Below, piece after piece: positions 34,916 to 44,903 of a DNA stretch of 64,000 bases. The stretch covers positions 124,001 to 188,000 of the forward strand of contig NZ_JARXXA010000003.1 in assembly GCF_029892785.1 (NCBI RefSeq), in the 5' to 3' direction. The notes beneath the pieces were generated by a model. That model had not been told where the DNA came from and did not search any database. It saw only the letters and a program-made list of their open reading frames with translations. Position 1 is the first letter of the stretch, and each line of letters starts with the position of its first letter. Source of the DNA: Parabacteroides sp. PH5-46. GTDB taxonomy: Bacteria; Bacteroidota; Bacteroidia; Bacteroidales; Tannerellaceae. A program made the position numbers and the translations under genes.

Positions 34916-37336
34916 ATGAAACACACACATTTTCTGTTTTTGTTTTGCCTTTTGGCTTGTTTATCTGCAACAGCTCAGATCCGCCTGACCGGATATAATC
35001 AGTCGGAAATCAACCCTGCTTTGCTGGAAGGGGGGCGTTGGGACGCCCGCTGGATCTCGCTTCCCGGCGAACCGGCTAATACCTATGGCATTTACCACTT
35101 TCGTAAGTCCTTTGATTTAAAGGATGTTCCCGGAAAATTTGTCGTACATGTATCGGCAGATAATCGCTATAAATTGTATGTAAACGGAACGCTGGTTTCC
35201 CTAGGCCCGGCTCGTGGCGATATTTATAACTGGAATTTTGAAACAGTAGATATTTCTCCCTGGCTTACAAAGGGTAAGAATACCCTGGCAGCTGTTGTAT
35301 GGAATTATGCCGAGCAGAAACCGGTAGCCCAGATTAGTATGAATCAAACGGGCTTTCTCCTGCAAGGAAATACAGATACAGAGAAGGTCGTCAATACGAA
35401 TAACTCCTGGCTTTGTATAAAGAATGAGGCTTATTCCCCTTGGACAGACTGGCAGGTTTTGGGTTACTACGTGGCAGGCCCCGGTGAGTTATTGAACGCT
35501 TCCGCCTATCCCTGGGGATGGGAACGCCCGGACTATGACGATTCGCAGTGGCAGAAAGCCCGCTCTGGTATAGAAGGCGCTGTAAAGGGAGCTCGTGATT
35601 ATCCGGGACGTTTGCTGGTACCGTCTCCCATTCCTCCTATGACGATGGAGCTGGAGCGTCTGCCCAGTGTCCGTATAGCGGAAGGAGTAAAATGTCCGGA
35701 CGATTTTCCGAAGCGCTCTGCCTCTTTTTGCATCCCAGCCAATACCAAGGCTCGTTTATTGTTGGACAATCAACAGTTGACTACCGGCTACTTTTCTTTC
35801 TTATATAGCCAGGGGAAAGATGCCGAAATAACGATTGCTTATGCCGAAGCACTTCACGAAGACTCAAGCGAATCCACTACCAAATCATATAGCTTGAACC
35901 CCAAAGGACATCGTGACAGGATAGACGGAAAACTATTTATCGGTTATGCGGACAAGATTATTGCCGATGGAGGCGAAAACCGTGATTTTACAACGCTTTG
36001 GTGGCGTACCTGGCGCTATGTGGATATCCAGATAAGCACCTCTGACGAGCCATTGGTTATCGACGATATATATGGCACATTCTCAGCCTATCCTTTTGTG
36101 AGTGAGTATGCTTTTGATGCTCCGGCTCATCCGGAACTGAACAAAATGCTTGATATCGGATGGCTCACAGCCCGTTTGTGTGCGAATGAAACCTATATGG
36201 ATTGCCCTTATTATGAGCAACTTCAATACTTTGGAGATACACGTATTCAAGCGATGATCACGATGTATAATACCCGCGATCCGTATATGGTAAAGAATGC
36301 GATAGAGCAGGGGAGACAGTCGATTGTTGCCGAGGGTATTACCATGAGCCGTTATCCTTCTGCCTTGCACCAGTTTATCTCTTCTTTTTCCCTTTGGTGG
36401 ATCTGCACGGGGCATGATTACTGGATGTATCGGGGCGATGAAGAATATATGAAAAGCTTGCTGCCTGCTTACCGGGGAGTCCTTGCCTGGTACGAGCAGT
36501 GGCTGAAACCGGATATGAGCCTGGATTATGTTCCGCATTGGTTCTTTGCCGATTGGTCGGCAGGTCTTGATTATGGCGAGCCGGTTCGTGAGAAAAACGG
36601 TAATTCAGCTTTCCAGGATGTATTGTATATATTGGCTCTGGATGCTGTTTCAGAGATGGAAGAAGCAATTGGGCTGTCTTCTATGGCCAGGCATTACAAG
36701 AAAATAGCTTCGGGTATCCGTTCTACGATGCGCAAGAAATATTGGGACGAAGAACGTAAGTTGTTTGCTGATACACACGATCATCGTTCGTATTCTCAAC
36801 ATGTAAATGCCTTGATCATTCTGGCAGGAATCGTTGAAGGTGAGGAAGCTGCAGAAGTAATGGAGCGTACGCTTGCCGATAAGGATTTAAAGCAAGCAAC
36901 CATCTATTTCCGTTACTACTTGCACCAAGCCTTAAATAAGGCCGGATTGGGCGATCAACTGTTTGAAAACTTACAGATATGGCGGGATCAGATGGCATTG
37001 GGCTTGACTACCTGGGCTGAAATGCCGGAGCCTTCCCGTTCCGATTGCCATGCCTGGGGATCCAGTCCGAACATTGAATTATACCGTATTGTATTGGGAA
37101 TAGACAGCGATGCTCCCGGATTCAAAAAGATACGCATCGCCCCTTCACTGGGAAAACTGAAAGAGGTTTCCGGCAGCATGCCACACCCCTTCGGCACTGT
37201 AAAAGCCAGCTATTCGGTAGACAAAAAAGGCAAGCTAACTGCGACCCTAAGCTTACCTTCCGGTACCTCCGGTACCTTCATCTGGAAAGGAAAAGAATAC
37301 CCGCTTTCCGCAGGCGAGCAACAGATAATTTTGTAG
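34916..37336 (+). CDS. GH78-type alpha-L-rhamnosidase
   Basis: An 806-residue exported protein (signal peptide ending SATAQ). The N-terminal beta-sandwich (HVSADNRYKLYVNGTLVSLGPARGD) and the (alpha/alpha)6 barrel of Bacteroidota rhamnosidases follow. Catalytic-region motifs are MDCPYYEQLQYFGDTRIQ near 425-445, FFADWSAGLDYGE near 540 and TTWAEMPEPSRSDCHAWGSSPNIELYR near 700. It should release terminal L-rhamnose from pectic or flavonoid glycans. It is not next to a SusCD pair in this window. Confidence 0.88.
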   Translation: MKHTHFLFLFCLLACLSATAQIRLTGYNQSEINPALLEGGRWDARWISLPGEPANTYGIYHFRKSFDLKDVPGKFVVHVSADNRYKLYVNGTLVSLGPARGDIYNWNFETVDISPWLTKGKNTLAAVVWNYAEQKPVAQISMNQTGFLLQGNTDTEKVVNTNNSWLCIKNEAYSPWTDWQVLGYYVAGPGELLNASAYPWGWERPDYDDSQWQKARSGIEGAVKGARDYPGRLLVPSPIPPMTMELERLPSVRIAEGVKCPDDFPKRSASFCIPANTKARLLLDNQQLTTGYFSFLYSQGKDAEITIAYAEALHEDSSESTTKSYSLNPKGHRDRIDGKLFIGYADKIIADGGENRDFTTLWWRTWRYVDIQISTSDEPLVIDDIYGTFSAYPFVSEYAFDAPAHPELNKMLDIGWLTARLCANETYMDCPYYEQLQYFGDTRIQAMITMYNTRDPYMVKNAIEQGRQSIVAEGITMSRYPSALHQFISSFSLWWICTGHDYWMYRGDEEYMKSLLPAYRGVLAWYEQWLKPDMSLDYVPHWFFADWSAGLDYGEPVREKNGNSAFQDVLYILALDAVSEMEEAIGLSSMARHYKKIASGIRSTMRKKYWDEERKLFADTHDHRSYSQHVNALIILAGIVEGEEAAEVMERTLADKDLKQATIYFRYYLHQALNKAGLGDQLFENLQIWRDQMALGLTTWAEMPEPSRSDCHAWGSSPNIELYRIVLGIDSDAPGFKKIRIAPSLGKLKEVSGSMPHPFGTVKASYSVDKKGKLTATLSLPSGTSGTFIWKGKEYPLSAGEQQIIL

Positions 37337-37338
37337 AA

Positions 37339-37360
37339 AAAAGGCAATGCCTTTTCTCTT
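37339..37360 (+). terminator. Terminator of the rhamnosidase gene
   Basis: A small stem AAAAGGC-AAT-GCCTTTT directly after the stop codon is followed by a T/C-rich stretch. Confidence 0.6.
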
Positions 37361-37361
37361 T

Positions 37362-37435
37362 CGGAACACGCAGAACGCAGTACGGTTTTTTCCCCTCTTG
37401 AGAGGGTCTCCCCGTACTGCGTTCTGCGTGTTCCG
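37362..37435. repeat. Perfect 24-bp inverted repeat (large hairpin)
   Basis: Arms 37362-37385 and 37412-37435 are perfectly complementary over 24 bp; the 26-nt loop contains a second small palindrome (CCCTCT/AGAGGG). The arms carry CAGAACGCAGTACGG-type sequence. It sits between convergent genes. It may be a strong bidirectional terminator or a REP/MITE-like unit. Confidence 0.9.
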
Positions 37436-37447
37436 TTCTGCAAAAAA

Positions 37448-38395
37448 TCAAAATCTGCTGATTGAGCCACCGCCACCGGAACGGCCTCCTCCGAAGGAGC
37501 CTCCGCTGAATCCGCCACCTCTTGAGCCACCGAAACCGCCTCCGCCCATGATAATAGGGCCACCGGCAGCTTCGCGTCTTATGCGGCTGGTTCTGCGTTT
37601 TTGCTCTTCTGTGTATCCGCAGTTTTTGCAGCGATAGATATCTGCTACAAGCCCTTCGGAAGTGTAGGTAGCCCGTTGGATGGTCTGCTGACGTACAAAG
37701 ACCAATGTTTTTTGTCCGCATTTCGGGCATACTCGCGGACGGTGTTTAATATATGTGCTGAGTAGGACAATCAATATGAGAGTTATCGGAAAGCCCATAA
37801 TCATCAGAAAGGCAGCCCAGAAGGGAAGATCATCCTCCGAGGTATCACCAGTTATAGCCTGCCGCTCGTAATCGCTGGATAACAGATAGTCGGTTACAGC
37901 AATCACGCCATTCAGCATCCCGCTGTCATAATTACCGTCTTTCATGTCGGGAATCATGTAGCGCTGTTGCAGGCGATAGCAAATAGCGTCCGGCAATACA
38001 CCTTCCAGCCCGTAGCCTGTTTCAAAGACAACGGAGCGCTGCGAAGGCTCGGTAACTAGCTGAATCAACAGCCCGTTATCATCTGCATTCTTCCCGATTC
38101 CCCAATGCTCAAACAAGTCGGTGGCAAACATGCGGGCATCGTTGTCACCTATGCTGTAAACGGCTACGACAGCCACTTCAATCCCCGTACTGTCTTCCAA
38201 GGCCTGGAGGTACATGTTGATGTTCCTGATCGTATTCTCGGAAAGAATATCGTCGGGATTACTCACATGATTGGTCCGGTCTGTCAGCCGTACATTAGGA
38301 ATGGTTTCTACCGTATGGTCGGTAGCTGCCATGCCCGGCGGGAAAAAGAGAAGAAGCAGTCCCGCCAGTACTACCTTGTATATTACATCCGTCAT
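37448..38395 (-). CDS. TPM-domain membrane protein with Gly-rich tail
   Basis: A 315-residue protein with a signal peptide (VVLAGLLLLFFPPGMAA) and a TPM domain (residues about 35-185: VSNPDDILSENTIRNINMYLQALEDSTGIEVAVVAV, VFETGYGLEGVLPD). A membrane helix (AAFLMIMGFPITLILIVLLSTY) and a four-Cys zinc-ribbon follow (CPKCGQKTLV...YRCKNCGY), and the protein ends in a Gly/Ser tail. The TPM-LemA pair is common in bacteria and linked with membrane stress or protein folding. It lies 5 bp after lemA in the same direction. Confidence 0.9.
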   Translation of the reverse strand: MTDVIYKVVLAGLLLLFFPPGMAATDHTVETIPNVRLTDRTNHVSNPDDILSENTIRNINMYLQALEDSTGIEVAVVAVYSIGDNDARMFATDLFEHWGIGKNADDNGLLIQLVTEPSQRSVVFETGYGLEGVLPDAICYRLQQRYMIPDMKDGNYDSGMLNGVIAVTDYLLSSDYERQAITGDTSEDDLPFWAAFLMIMGFPITLILIVLLSTYIKHRPRVCPKCGQKTLVFVRQQTIQRATYTSEGLVADIYRCKNCGYTEEQKRRTSRIRREAAGGPIIMGGGGFGGSRGGGFSGGSFGGGRSGGGGSISRF

Positions 38396-38400
38396 ACGGC

Positions 38401-38991
38401 TTAGAATTCCACTTTCGGTGCTTTTTCTGCTCCGGATTCGGCTGAGAAATAGGCTTTTGGGAAGAAGCCAAACATACCGGAAAGGATGGAATTAGGAAAT
38501 GTCCTGATATAGGTGTTGTATCCCCTGGCCACTTCGTTAAAGCGCTGACGCTCTACGGCTATTCTGTTCTCCGTACCTTCAAGCTGAGCTTGCAGTTCTT
38601 TGAAGTTTTCGTTGGCTTTCAGCTCGGGATAGCGCTCTACTACTACCATCAGTCGAGACAGGGCACTGCTCAGTTCGCTTTGTGTAGCCTGGAATTGTTT
38701 CAGTGACTCTTCCGTCAGATTTTCCGGGTTGATGTTGGTTTGCGTAGCCTTGGCACGGGCATTAACTACCCCTTCCAGTGTTTCGCGTTCATGCGTTGCG
38801 TATCCTTTTACGGTATTTACCAGATTGGGGATCAGGTCCAGGCGGCGCTGGTATTGATTCTCTACCTGGCTCCAGGCAGTTTTTACCCCTTCGTCTTGTG
38901 TTACCATATTGTTGTATACACCTTTAAACCAAACAAATAAAACGATAAGTAATACGACAGGGATTGCAATCCACAAAATCTTTTTCGACAT
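38401..38991 (-). CDS. lemA: LemA family protein
   Basis: A 196-residue protein. The N-terminal membrane helix (ILWIAIPVVLLIVLFVWF) is followed by a long helical domain with YNNMVTQDEGVKTAWSQVENQYQRRLDLIPNLVNTVKGYATHE, the LemA hallmark. It is an inner-membrane protein with its bulk probably in the periplasm, first in the lemA-TPM operon. Confidence 0.95.
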   Translation of the reverse strand: MSKKILWIAIPVVLLIVLFVWFKGVYNNMVTQDEGVKTAWSQVENQYQRRLDLIPNLVNTVKGYATHERETLEGVVNARAKATQTNINPENLTEESLKQFQATQSELSSALSRLMVVVERYPELKANENFKELQAQLEGTENRIAVERQRFNEVARGYNTYIRTFPNSILSGMFGFFPKAYFSAESGAEKAPKVEF

Positions 38992-39027
38992 AATTCTAGT
39001 ATATTAATAATTGTACATTAACTCCGA

Positions 39028-39058
39028 CAAAACTACAAAATCCCCCTTTGATAACAAT
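39028..39058 (-). promoter_or_regulatory. Promoter of lemA-TPM operon
   Basis: Minus-strand TAGTTTTG (39028-39035) with ATTG (39055-39058) 19 nt upstream; the lemA start lies 36 bp downstream. Confidence 0.6.
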
Positions 39059-39136
39059 ACTCAAGGTGATTTTTTTCCCTAAACAAGTTTACCTGCAATT
39101 GCTTGCTTTTTCATGCTCATGCGTGACTGCAAATTA

Positions 39137-39242
39137 TTTAGAGGTACGTCTAAATTGATTTACACCTACCTCTAAATAAATTTACACGTACCTGTAATCT
39201 GATTTACACGTACCTCTAAATTGTTTTAGGCGTACCTTGTAT
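39137..39242. repeat. Array C: five palindromic units at an exact 22-bp period
   Basis: Units start at 39137, 39159, 39181, 39203 and 39225. Each 18-mer has arms TTTA(C/G)A and T(C/G)TAAA around a 6-bp core close to CGTACC; 4-bp linkers are TTGA, TAAA, CTGA, TTGT. The fifth unit keeps the core CGTACC but its arms are decayed. The array ends about 34 bp upstream of the -7 box of the DUF1593 gene. Confidence 0.95.
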
Positions 39243-39275
39243 AATTCTTTATTCATAGATTAAACAGAAAATGCT

Positions 39276-39283
39276 TACATTTG
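39276..39283 (+). promoter_or_regulatory. -7 promoter element of the DUF1593 gene
   Basis: TACATTTG lies 23 bp before the start codon. The -33 region falls within a few bases of the end of array C and has no clear TTTG. Confidence 0.5.
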
Positions 39284-39305
39284 TTGTGAACAATAATAGA
39301 TACCA

Positions 39306-40703
39306 ATGAAAGTTGTACCACTGCTAATCTGTGTAATTTGTAGTATTTGTAGTATATATGCGCAAGAAGAGAATAACAAAGCGCGCGTTTTTGTGTTGAC
39401 GGATATTAATAACGAACCCGATGATGAAGAATCGTTGGTGCGTTTCCTGCTCTATAGCAATGAATATGATATTGAAGGTATTGTAGCAACCACTTCCTGC
39501 CATTTGAGAAAAGAGATTCGTGAAGACTTGATCCGCAAAATTATTACAGCTTACGGGCAGGTTCGCCCTAATTTGCAAATACATGCCGACGGATATCCCA
39601 CTCAGCAAGAATTAGAAACTATAACAGCAAGCGGACAAGCTACTTATGGTCTTCAGGCAGTAGGCTCCGGAAAATCCACAGAAGGTTCCCGCCTGTTATT
39701 GAAAGCTGCACAAAAAGAGGATAATCGCCCCTTGTGGGTATGCCTATGGGGTGGAGCAAATACATTGGCGCAGGCATTGTCTGATGCACGGAATGAAATG
39801 GCAGAAGAAGAATTAAAGCGGGTGATAGGCAAACTAAGGGTCTATTCTATTTCAGATCAGGATGATGCCGGCCCATGGATACGGAGCGAATTTCCGGAAC
39901 TTTTCTATATTGTTGATCCATCCGAAGCCGACTATTATACATATTATAGATCCACCTGGACGGGTATTTCCGGAGATGTACAGAACCAACTGGGAGTAAA
40001 CTATCATTTTGACTTGGTGGATAACCCATGGCTAAAAGAAAATATCATTGAAAATCATGGTCCGTTAGGTGCATGTTATCCGCTTGCAGCATTTATCATG
40101 GAAGGAGATACGCCTTCTTTTCTGGGGCTTATCAACAATGGTTTGGGATGGAGCGAAAGTCCGGGCTTTGGCGGTTGGGGAGGACGATATGCACTGTATC
40201 GCCCGTATGGAGAAATACGGTCAATATGGACTAGTAATGTATTCAGCAGGGATAGAGTGGAGTATGAACCTGGAAAATTTCATACATCAAACGGTGCGAC
40301 CATCTGGCGTTGGAGAGATCATTTTCAGTATGATTTTGCCGCCCGTATGGACTGGTGTATAGCTGATAGTTATCAGAAAGCCAATCATAATCCTACAGTT
40401 GTATTGAATGGAGATACCGGTAAAAAAGTGCTTTATGTACAGGCTGACGGGAAGAAGAAAATACAACTATCGGCAGCCGGTACTTCCGACCCTGATGGCA
40501 ATGCCCTTCATATAAAATGGTGGATTTATCAGGAAGCAGGCTCATTACAAGGCGCTTCGTTAAGTAAAACTGAAGGGGAGACAACCGAAATAGATTTAAG
40601 CCGAATAGAGTCCGGCAAGGGTACTGTGCATGTAATACTGCAGGTGAATGATGATGGATTTCCTAACTTATATGCCTACCGCCGGGTTGTTGTTGTTTTA
40701 TAA
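39306..40703 (+). CDS. DUF1593 / nucleoside-hydrolase-like exported protein
   Basis: A 465-residue protein with a signal peptide ending SIYAQ. The N-terminal domain has a nucleoside-hydrolase-like metal motif VLTDINNEPDDEESLVRFL (DxNNExDD, residues about 30-50), as in DUF1593 proteins that are associated with polysaccharide degraders (Sde182 type). A C-terminal Ig-like domain (DGKKKIQLSAAGTSDPDGNALHIKWWIY) completes it. Its substrate is unknown and may be a sugar or glycoside. It stands alone behind array C. Confidence 0.85.
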   Translation: MKVVPLLICVICSICSIYAQEENNKARVFVLTDINNEPDDEESLVRFLLYSNEYDIEGIVATTSCHLRKEIREDLIRKIITAYGQVRPNLQIHADGYPTQQELETITASGQATYGLQAVGSGKSTEGSRLLLKAAQKEDNRPLWVCLWGGANTLAQALSDARNEMAEEELKRVIGKLRVYSISDQDDAGPWIRSEFPELFYIVDPSEADYYTYYRSTWTGISGDVQNQLGVNYHFDLVDNPWLKENIIENHGPLGACYPLAAFIMEGDTPSFLGLINNGLGWSESPGFGGWGGRYALYRPYGEIRSIWTSNVFSRDRVEYEPGKFHTSNGATIWRWRDHFQYDFAARMDWCIADSYQKANHNPTVVLNGDTGKKVLYVQADGKKKIQLSAAGTSDPDGNALHIKWWIYQEAGSLQGASLSKTEGETTEIDLSRIESGKGTVHVILQVNDDGFPNLYAYRRVVVVL

Positions 40704-40773
40704 TTAATCGGAAATATACAACAAAAAGAATCTGCCGATTGTTGTATTGATACTTTGAGGAATGTTTATATAA

Positions 40774-42990
40774 ATGATGAAAAAAACAGAAACAAAAATA
40801 GTTCCCGTATTGGATATGAGTTGTGCTGTTTGCGCCAATAACGTTGAGAGCACAGTAAAGAAGTTGGCCGGTGTGGTAGACGCATCTGTTAATTTTGCTG
40901 CCAATACATTGAAAGTGACATATGTACCGACTGATATTAGCCTGGATAATATCAAATCTGCCGTTCAATCTGCCGGTTACGACTTAGTGGTAGACGAAGA
41001 AGAAGATGCGCTGGAAAAGCGGGATGAAATCAGTCGGAAAAAGTATGAGCGCTTGAAACGTAATACGATAGGTTCCTGGGTGTTAGCCATTCCGTTGGCT
41101 GTACTGGCGATGGTGTTTATGCACCTGCCGTATGCTAATTGGGTGATGATGGCCTTGGCGCTGATTATCATGTTGTTATTCGGACGTTCTTTCTATGTGA
41201 ACGGAGTACGTCACGCTCTGCGTGGATCTGCTAACATGGATACGCTTGTGGCCTTGAGTACATCCATAGCTTTTCTGTTTAGTTTATTCAATACCGTTTA
41301 TCCGCAATTCTGGACCGATAAAGGGCTGGAAGCCCATGTGTATTACGAAGCCTCCGGTATTATTATCGCCTTTGTATTGCTGGGTAAACTGCTGGAAGAA
41401 AGGGCTAAGAACAGTACTTCGTCGGCCATTAAAGGGCTTATGGGACTGCAACCCAAGACAGCTCGCAGACTGGTTGACGGGAAAGAAGAAGAGGTGCCTA
41501 TTGCCCTGCTGCAAGTGGGGGATAGGGTGAGTGTACGCCCGGGCGAAAAAATACCGGTAGATGGTATCTTGGTAAACGGTTCGTCATCTATTGACGAGAG
41601 CATGCTTAGCGGCGAGGCTATACCGGTAATGAAATCGAAAGGTGATAAAGTACTGGCCGGTACGATCAACCAGAAAGGCGCTTTCTCTATAGAGGCTACC
41701 GGAGTAGGTAAGGCTACGGTATTGGCTCAGATTGTACAAATGGTGCAGGAAGCACAGGGTAGCAAAGCTCCGGTGCAGCGTATTGTTGACAAAATCAGCC
41801 GCATATTCGTTCCGGTGGTTGTTCTTGTAGCCGTTATTACCTTTGTAGTCTGGCTGGTAGTAGGAGGGGAGTCTTACTTTTCGTATGCCCTGTTGTCTGC
41901 CGTATCAGTATTGGTAATCGCCTGTCCTTGCGCATTAGGACTGGCTACTCCTACAGCTTTAATGGTAGGTATGGGAAAAGCAGCCGAGCGTCATATCCTG
42001 ATAAAAGATGCCTTTGCCCTGGAAAATTTGTGTAAGATAGATACTGTAGTACTGGATAAGACCGGAACACTGACGGAGGGTGTCCCTCAAGTGATTGATT
42101 CCTACTGGCTTTCGGATCCTAATATATGCTATCTGGATATCCTTTATACGGCAGAGATGAAATCGGAGCATCCTCTAGCCTCTGCTATTGTAAAATGGAT
42201 GGAAGATTCGGGAGCTTCCGAATTTGAACCGAAAAGTTTTGAAAGTATTACAGGTCAAGGGGTTCGGATGGAAGTAGGGGATCAAACATACTGGGTAGGC
42301 AATCGGGCGATGATGGAAATTTTCGGAACTAAAGTTCCTGATAATGTGGTAAAACACATTGATCGCTGGAACATGAACGGAAATAGTATTATTTATTATG
42401 GAGGAGAAGGAAAACTGCTGGCTGTTCTTGCAATTACCGACCGGGTTAAACCTACTTCGCTTATTGCTGTAGACAAATTAAAATACTTAGGCATTGACGT
42501 GCATTTGCTAACGGGTGATACGGAAAAAAGTGCCGAAGTAGTGTCAACTGTATTGGGTATCCAACAATATAAAGCTGGAGTACTTCCTGATGATAAAGAT
42601 CAATATATTAAAAATTTACAGCATTTAGGGAAGCGTGTAGCCATGGTAGGCGACGGGATAAACGACTCGCAGGCATTAGCCCGGGCAGATGTAAGTATCG
42701 CCATGGGGAAAGGAACAGATATCGCCATGGATGTAGCGATGGTTACCTTGATGACATCGGACTTGTCATTGCTGCCTGAAGCTATTCGCATCTCGCGACA
42801 AACGGTTCGCCAAATCAAGCAGAACCTATTCTGGGCCTTTATCTTTAACGTAATAGGTATCCCCTTGGCAGCCGGTGTATTATACCCGATAAATGGATTA
42901 TTGCTCAACCCTATGATTGCCAGTGCAGCGATGGCCTTCAGCTCTGTGGCAGTAGTAACCAACAGTTTACGATTAAAATTTATAAAATAG
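40774..42990 (+). CDS. copA: Copper-translocating P1B-type ATPase
   Basis: A 738-residue ATPase. One N-terminal HMA domain has the metal motif MSCAVC (residues about 15-20). The transmembrane ion motif [10 protein letters not shown], the phosphorylation site DKTGTLTEG, the HP motif SEHPLASAI and the hinge [20 protein letters not shown] are all intact. It exports Cu(I) from the cytoplasm. It is followed after 2 bp by nlpE and then by a CopZ-like gene, forming a copper-resistance operon. Confidence 0.96.
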   Translation: MMKKTETKIVPVLDMSCAVCANNVESTVKKLAGVVDASVNFAANTLKVTYVPTDISLDNIKSAVQSAGYDLVVDEEEDALEKRDEISRKKYERLKRNTIGSWVLAIPLAVLAMVFMHLPYANWVMMALALIIMLLFGRSFYVNGVRHALRGSANMDTLVALSTSIAFLFSLFNTVYPQFWTDKGLEAHVYYEASGIIIAFVLLGKLLEERAKNSTSSAIKGLMGLQPKTARRLVDGKEEEVPIALLQVGDRVSVRPGEKIPVDGILVNGSSSIDESMLSGEAIPVMKSKGDKVLAGTINQKGAFSIEATGVGKATVLAQIVQMVQEAQGSKAPVQRIVDKISRIFVPVVVLVAVITFVVWLVVGGESYFSYALLSAVSVLVIACPCALGLATPTALMVGMGKAAERHILIKDAFALENLCKIDTVVLDKTGTLTEGVPQVIDSYWLSDPNICYLDILYTAEMKSEHPLASAIVKWMEDSGASEFEPKSFESITGQGVRMEVGDQTYWVGNRAMMEIFGTKVPDNVVKHIDRWNMNGNSIIYYGGEGKLLAVLAITDRVKPTSLIAVDKLKYLGIDVHLLTGDTEKSAEVVSTVLGIQQYKAGVLPDDKDQYIKNLQHLGKRVAMVGDGINDSQALARADVSIAMGKGTDIAMDVAMVTLMTSDLSLLPEAIRISRQTVRQIKQNLFWAFIFNVIGIPLAAGVLYPINGLLLNPMIASAAMAFSSVAVVTNSLRLKFIK

Positions 42991-42992
42991 GT

Positions 42993-43406
42993 ATGAAAAA
43001 TTTATTGTTTTTATTTGTATTTGCTTTTGTATTTGTTTCTTGTGGAAACCGGGGGCTCTCTGATGGACATTATGCACAAAATTCCTTAAGTTATGGTGGA
43101 GTGTATGAAGGAGTTATCCCTTGTGCCGACTGTCCGGGCATTGATCTTGTGATTACCTTGGACTATAAAGGAAACTATACCAAAAAAATGACCTATCAGG
43201 ATAAGGAACCGGAAAATGTATTTTCTACCTCCGGCAAATTCAAATGGGATAGTACCGGAACAGTCATTACCCTTACCGGTAAAGCCGATGGGGAAAAATT
43301 CAAAGTTGTAGAAGGCGCTATCATCATGCTTGATGCAAAAGGCCAGATGATATCAGGACCTACTGCCGGAATGTATAGAATTAAACAAACAAAAATGCAG
43401 GAATAA
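42993..43406 (+). CDS. NlpE-like copper-resistance lipoprotein
   Basis: A 137-residue lipoprotein (lipobox VSC, Cys17). The NlpE N-terminal domain is recognised by GVYEGVIPCADCPGIDLVITLDYKGNYTKKMTY, including the CxxC pair. In E. coli NlpE is an outer-membrane lipoprotein that senses surface and copper stress. Placement directly behind copA supports a copper role here. Confidence 0.92.
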   Translation: MKNLLFLFVFAFVFVSCGNRGLSDGHYAQNSLSYGGVYEGVIPCADCPGIDLVITLDYKGNYTKKMTYQDKEPENVFSTSGKFKWDSTGTVITLTGKADGEKFKVVEGAIIMLDAKGQMISGPTAGMYRIKQTKMQE

Positions 43407-43420
43407 TAAAATAGAAGTCT

Positions 43421-43621
43421 ATGAAATTCAAAACAAATGCCAAATGCGGCGGCTGCGTATCCGCCATTGGCGATAAGCTAAACAAAGTAATCAAACCCGA
43501 AGAGTGGCACATCGATCTGAACACCCCGGAAAAGCTCCTGAAAGTAACTGCCAACGTCTCACCCGAAACAATCATCGCCCTGGTAGCCGACGCCGGCTTC
43601 AAAGCGCAACAGTTGTTGTAA
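43421..43621 (+). CDS. CopZ-like heavy-metal-associated protein
   Basis: A 66-residue HMA-domain protein: MKFKTNAKCGGCVSAIGDKL with metal motif CGGC (residues 9-12), and the beta-strand pattern of a copper chaperone. It lies 14 bp after nlpE. It is expected to carry copper in the cytoplasm to CopA. Confidence 0.9.
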   Translation: MKFKTNAKCGGCVSAIGDKLNKVIKPEEWHIDLNTPEKLLKVTANVSPETIIALVADAGFKAQQLL

Positions 43622-43712
43622 TTTTTTGAATAAAAAAACACGGGTCTCCTTTATAATCAGGTAAAAAATGGTGACCTTTGTGTCTTAATTAAACTAACAA
43701 AAAACAAAGGGT

Positions 43713-44903
43713 ATGTACGGAAAATTAAAGGATTTTCTAACAGATGAACTAGCTTCTATAGAGAAGGCTGGTCTGTACAAGAAAGAGCGTGTTATTACCA
43801 CGCCACAGCGCGCCGATATTCAGGTGAATAAAGGTGAGCATGTACTGAATTTTTGTGCCAACAACTACTTGGGCTTGTCTGACAACCAGCGGCTGATAAA
43901 AGCGGCGAAAGATGCTATGGATACACATGGCTACGGGATGTCATCGGTTCGTTTTATCTGTGGAACACAAGACCTTCACAAAGAACTGGAAGCAGCTATC
44001 TCTCGTTATTTCAAAACGGAAGATACGATTTTATATGCTGCCTGCTTTGATGCCAACGGAGGCTTATTTGAACCCCTTTTTACAGAGGAAGACGCCATTA
44101 TTTCTGACGCTTTAAATCATGCCTCTATTATTGATGGGGTGCGCTTATGCAAGGCGAAACGATATCGCTATGCCAATGCTGATATGGCAGACCTGGAGCG
44201 TTGCCTGCAAGAAGCACAGACTCAGCGTTTCCGTATCATTGCTACTGATGGGGTGTTTTCTATGGACGGCAATGTAGCTCCGATGGATAAGATTTGTGAG
44301 TTGGCCGAAAAATATGATGCTTTGGTAATGGTGGACGAGTCTCACTCTGCCGGTGTTGTAGGAAAGACCGGACGTGGAGTAGCCGAACAATTTGATTGCT
44401 ATGGCAAGATTGATATTTTCACCGGAACATTGGGTAAGTCTTTCGGAGGAGCTATGGGTGGCTTTACGACTGGAAAGAAGGAGATTATAGATATGCTCCG
44501 CCAGCGTTCACGCCCTTATTTGTTTTCAAACTCTCTTGCTCCTGTCATTGTAGGAGCCAGCATAGAGATGTTCAGGATGCTGGAAGAAAGTGATGCATTA
44601 CATACCAAATTGGTGGAAAATGTAAGCTATTTCCGCGATAAGATGCTTGCTGCCGGATTTGATATTAAGCCGACTCAGTCCGCTATCTGTGCTGTGATGC
44701 TGTATGACGCTAAACTGTCGCAGGATTTTGCTGCCAGAATGCAGGAAGAAGGTATCTATGTAACTGGATTCTACTATCCGGTTGTGCCTAAAGAACAAGC
44801 TCGTATTCGCGTGCAACTATCTGCCGGACACGAAAATGAACATCTTGACAAAGCGATTGACGCCTTTATAAAAGTAGGAAAAGAATTGAATGTTATTAAG
44901 TAA
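43713..44903 (+). CDS. kbl: Glycine C-acetyltransferase (2-amino-3-ketobutyrate CoA ligase)
   Basis: A 396-residue PLP enzyme of the alpha-oxoamine synthase family: NFCANNYLGLSDN, GYGMSSVRFICGTQDLHKELE, DESHSAGVVGKTGRG and the PLP lysine in TGTLGKSFGGAMGGF. It closely matches Kbl, which turns 2-amino-3-oxobutanoate plus CoA into glycine and acetyl-CoA in threonine degradation. A threonine dehydrogenase gene is not adjacent. It overlaps the PHP gene by 14 bp. Confidence 0.93.
   Translation: MYGKLKDFLTDELASIEKAGLYKKERVITTPQRADIQVNKGEHVLNFCANNYLGLSDNQRLIKAAKDAMDTHGYGMSSVRFICGTQDLHKELEAAISRYFKTEDTILYAACFDANGGLFEPLFTEEDAIISDALNHASIIDGVRLCKAKRYRYANADMADLERCLQEAQTQRFRIIATDGVFSMDGNVAPMDKICELAEKYDALVMVDESHSAGVVGKTGRGVAEQFDCYGKIDIFTGTLGKSFGGAMGGFTTGKKEIIDMLRQRSRPYLFSNSLAPVIVGASIEMFRMLEESDALHTKLVENVSYFRDKMLAAGFDIKPTQSAICAVMLYDAKLSQDFAARMQEEGIYVTGFYYPVVPKEQARIRVQLSAGHENEHLDKAIDAFIKVGKELNVIK

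Larger units (their letters stand above)
38992..39305. other. 314-bp divergent intergenic region holding array C
   Basis: The region lies between lemA (minus) and the DUF1593 gene (plus). It holds the lemA promoter (39028-39058), array C (39137-39242) and a plus-strand -7 box (39276-39283). Between 39080 and 39130 are short palindromes (GCAATTGC) that do not follow the 22-bp phase. Confidence 0.6.
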
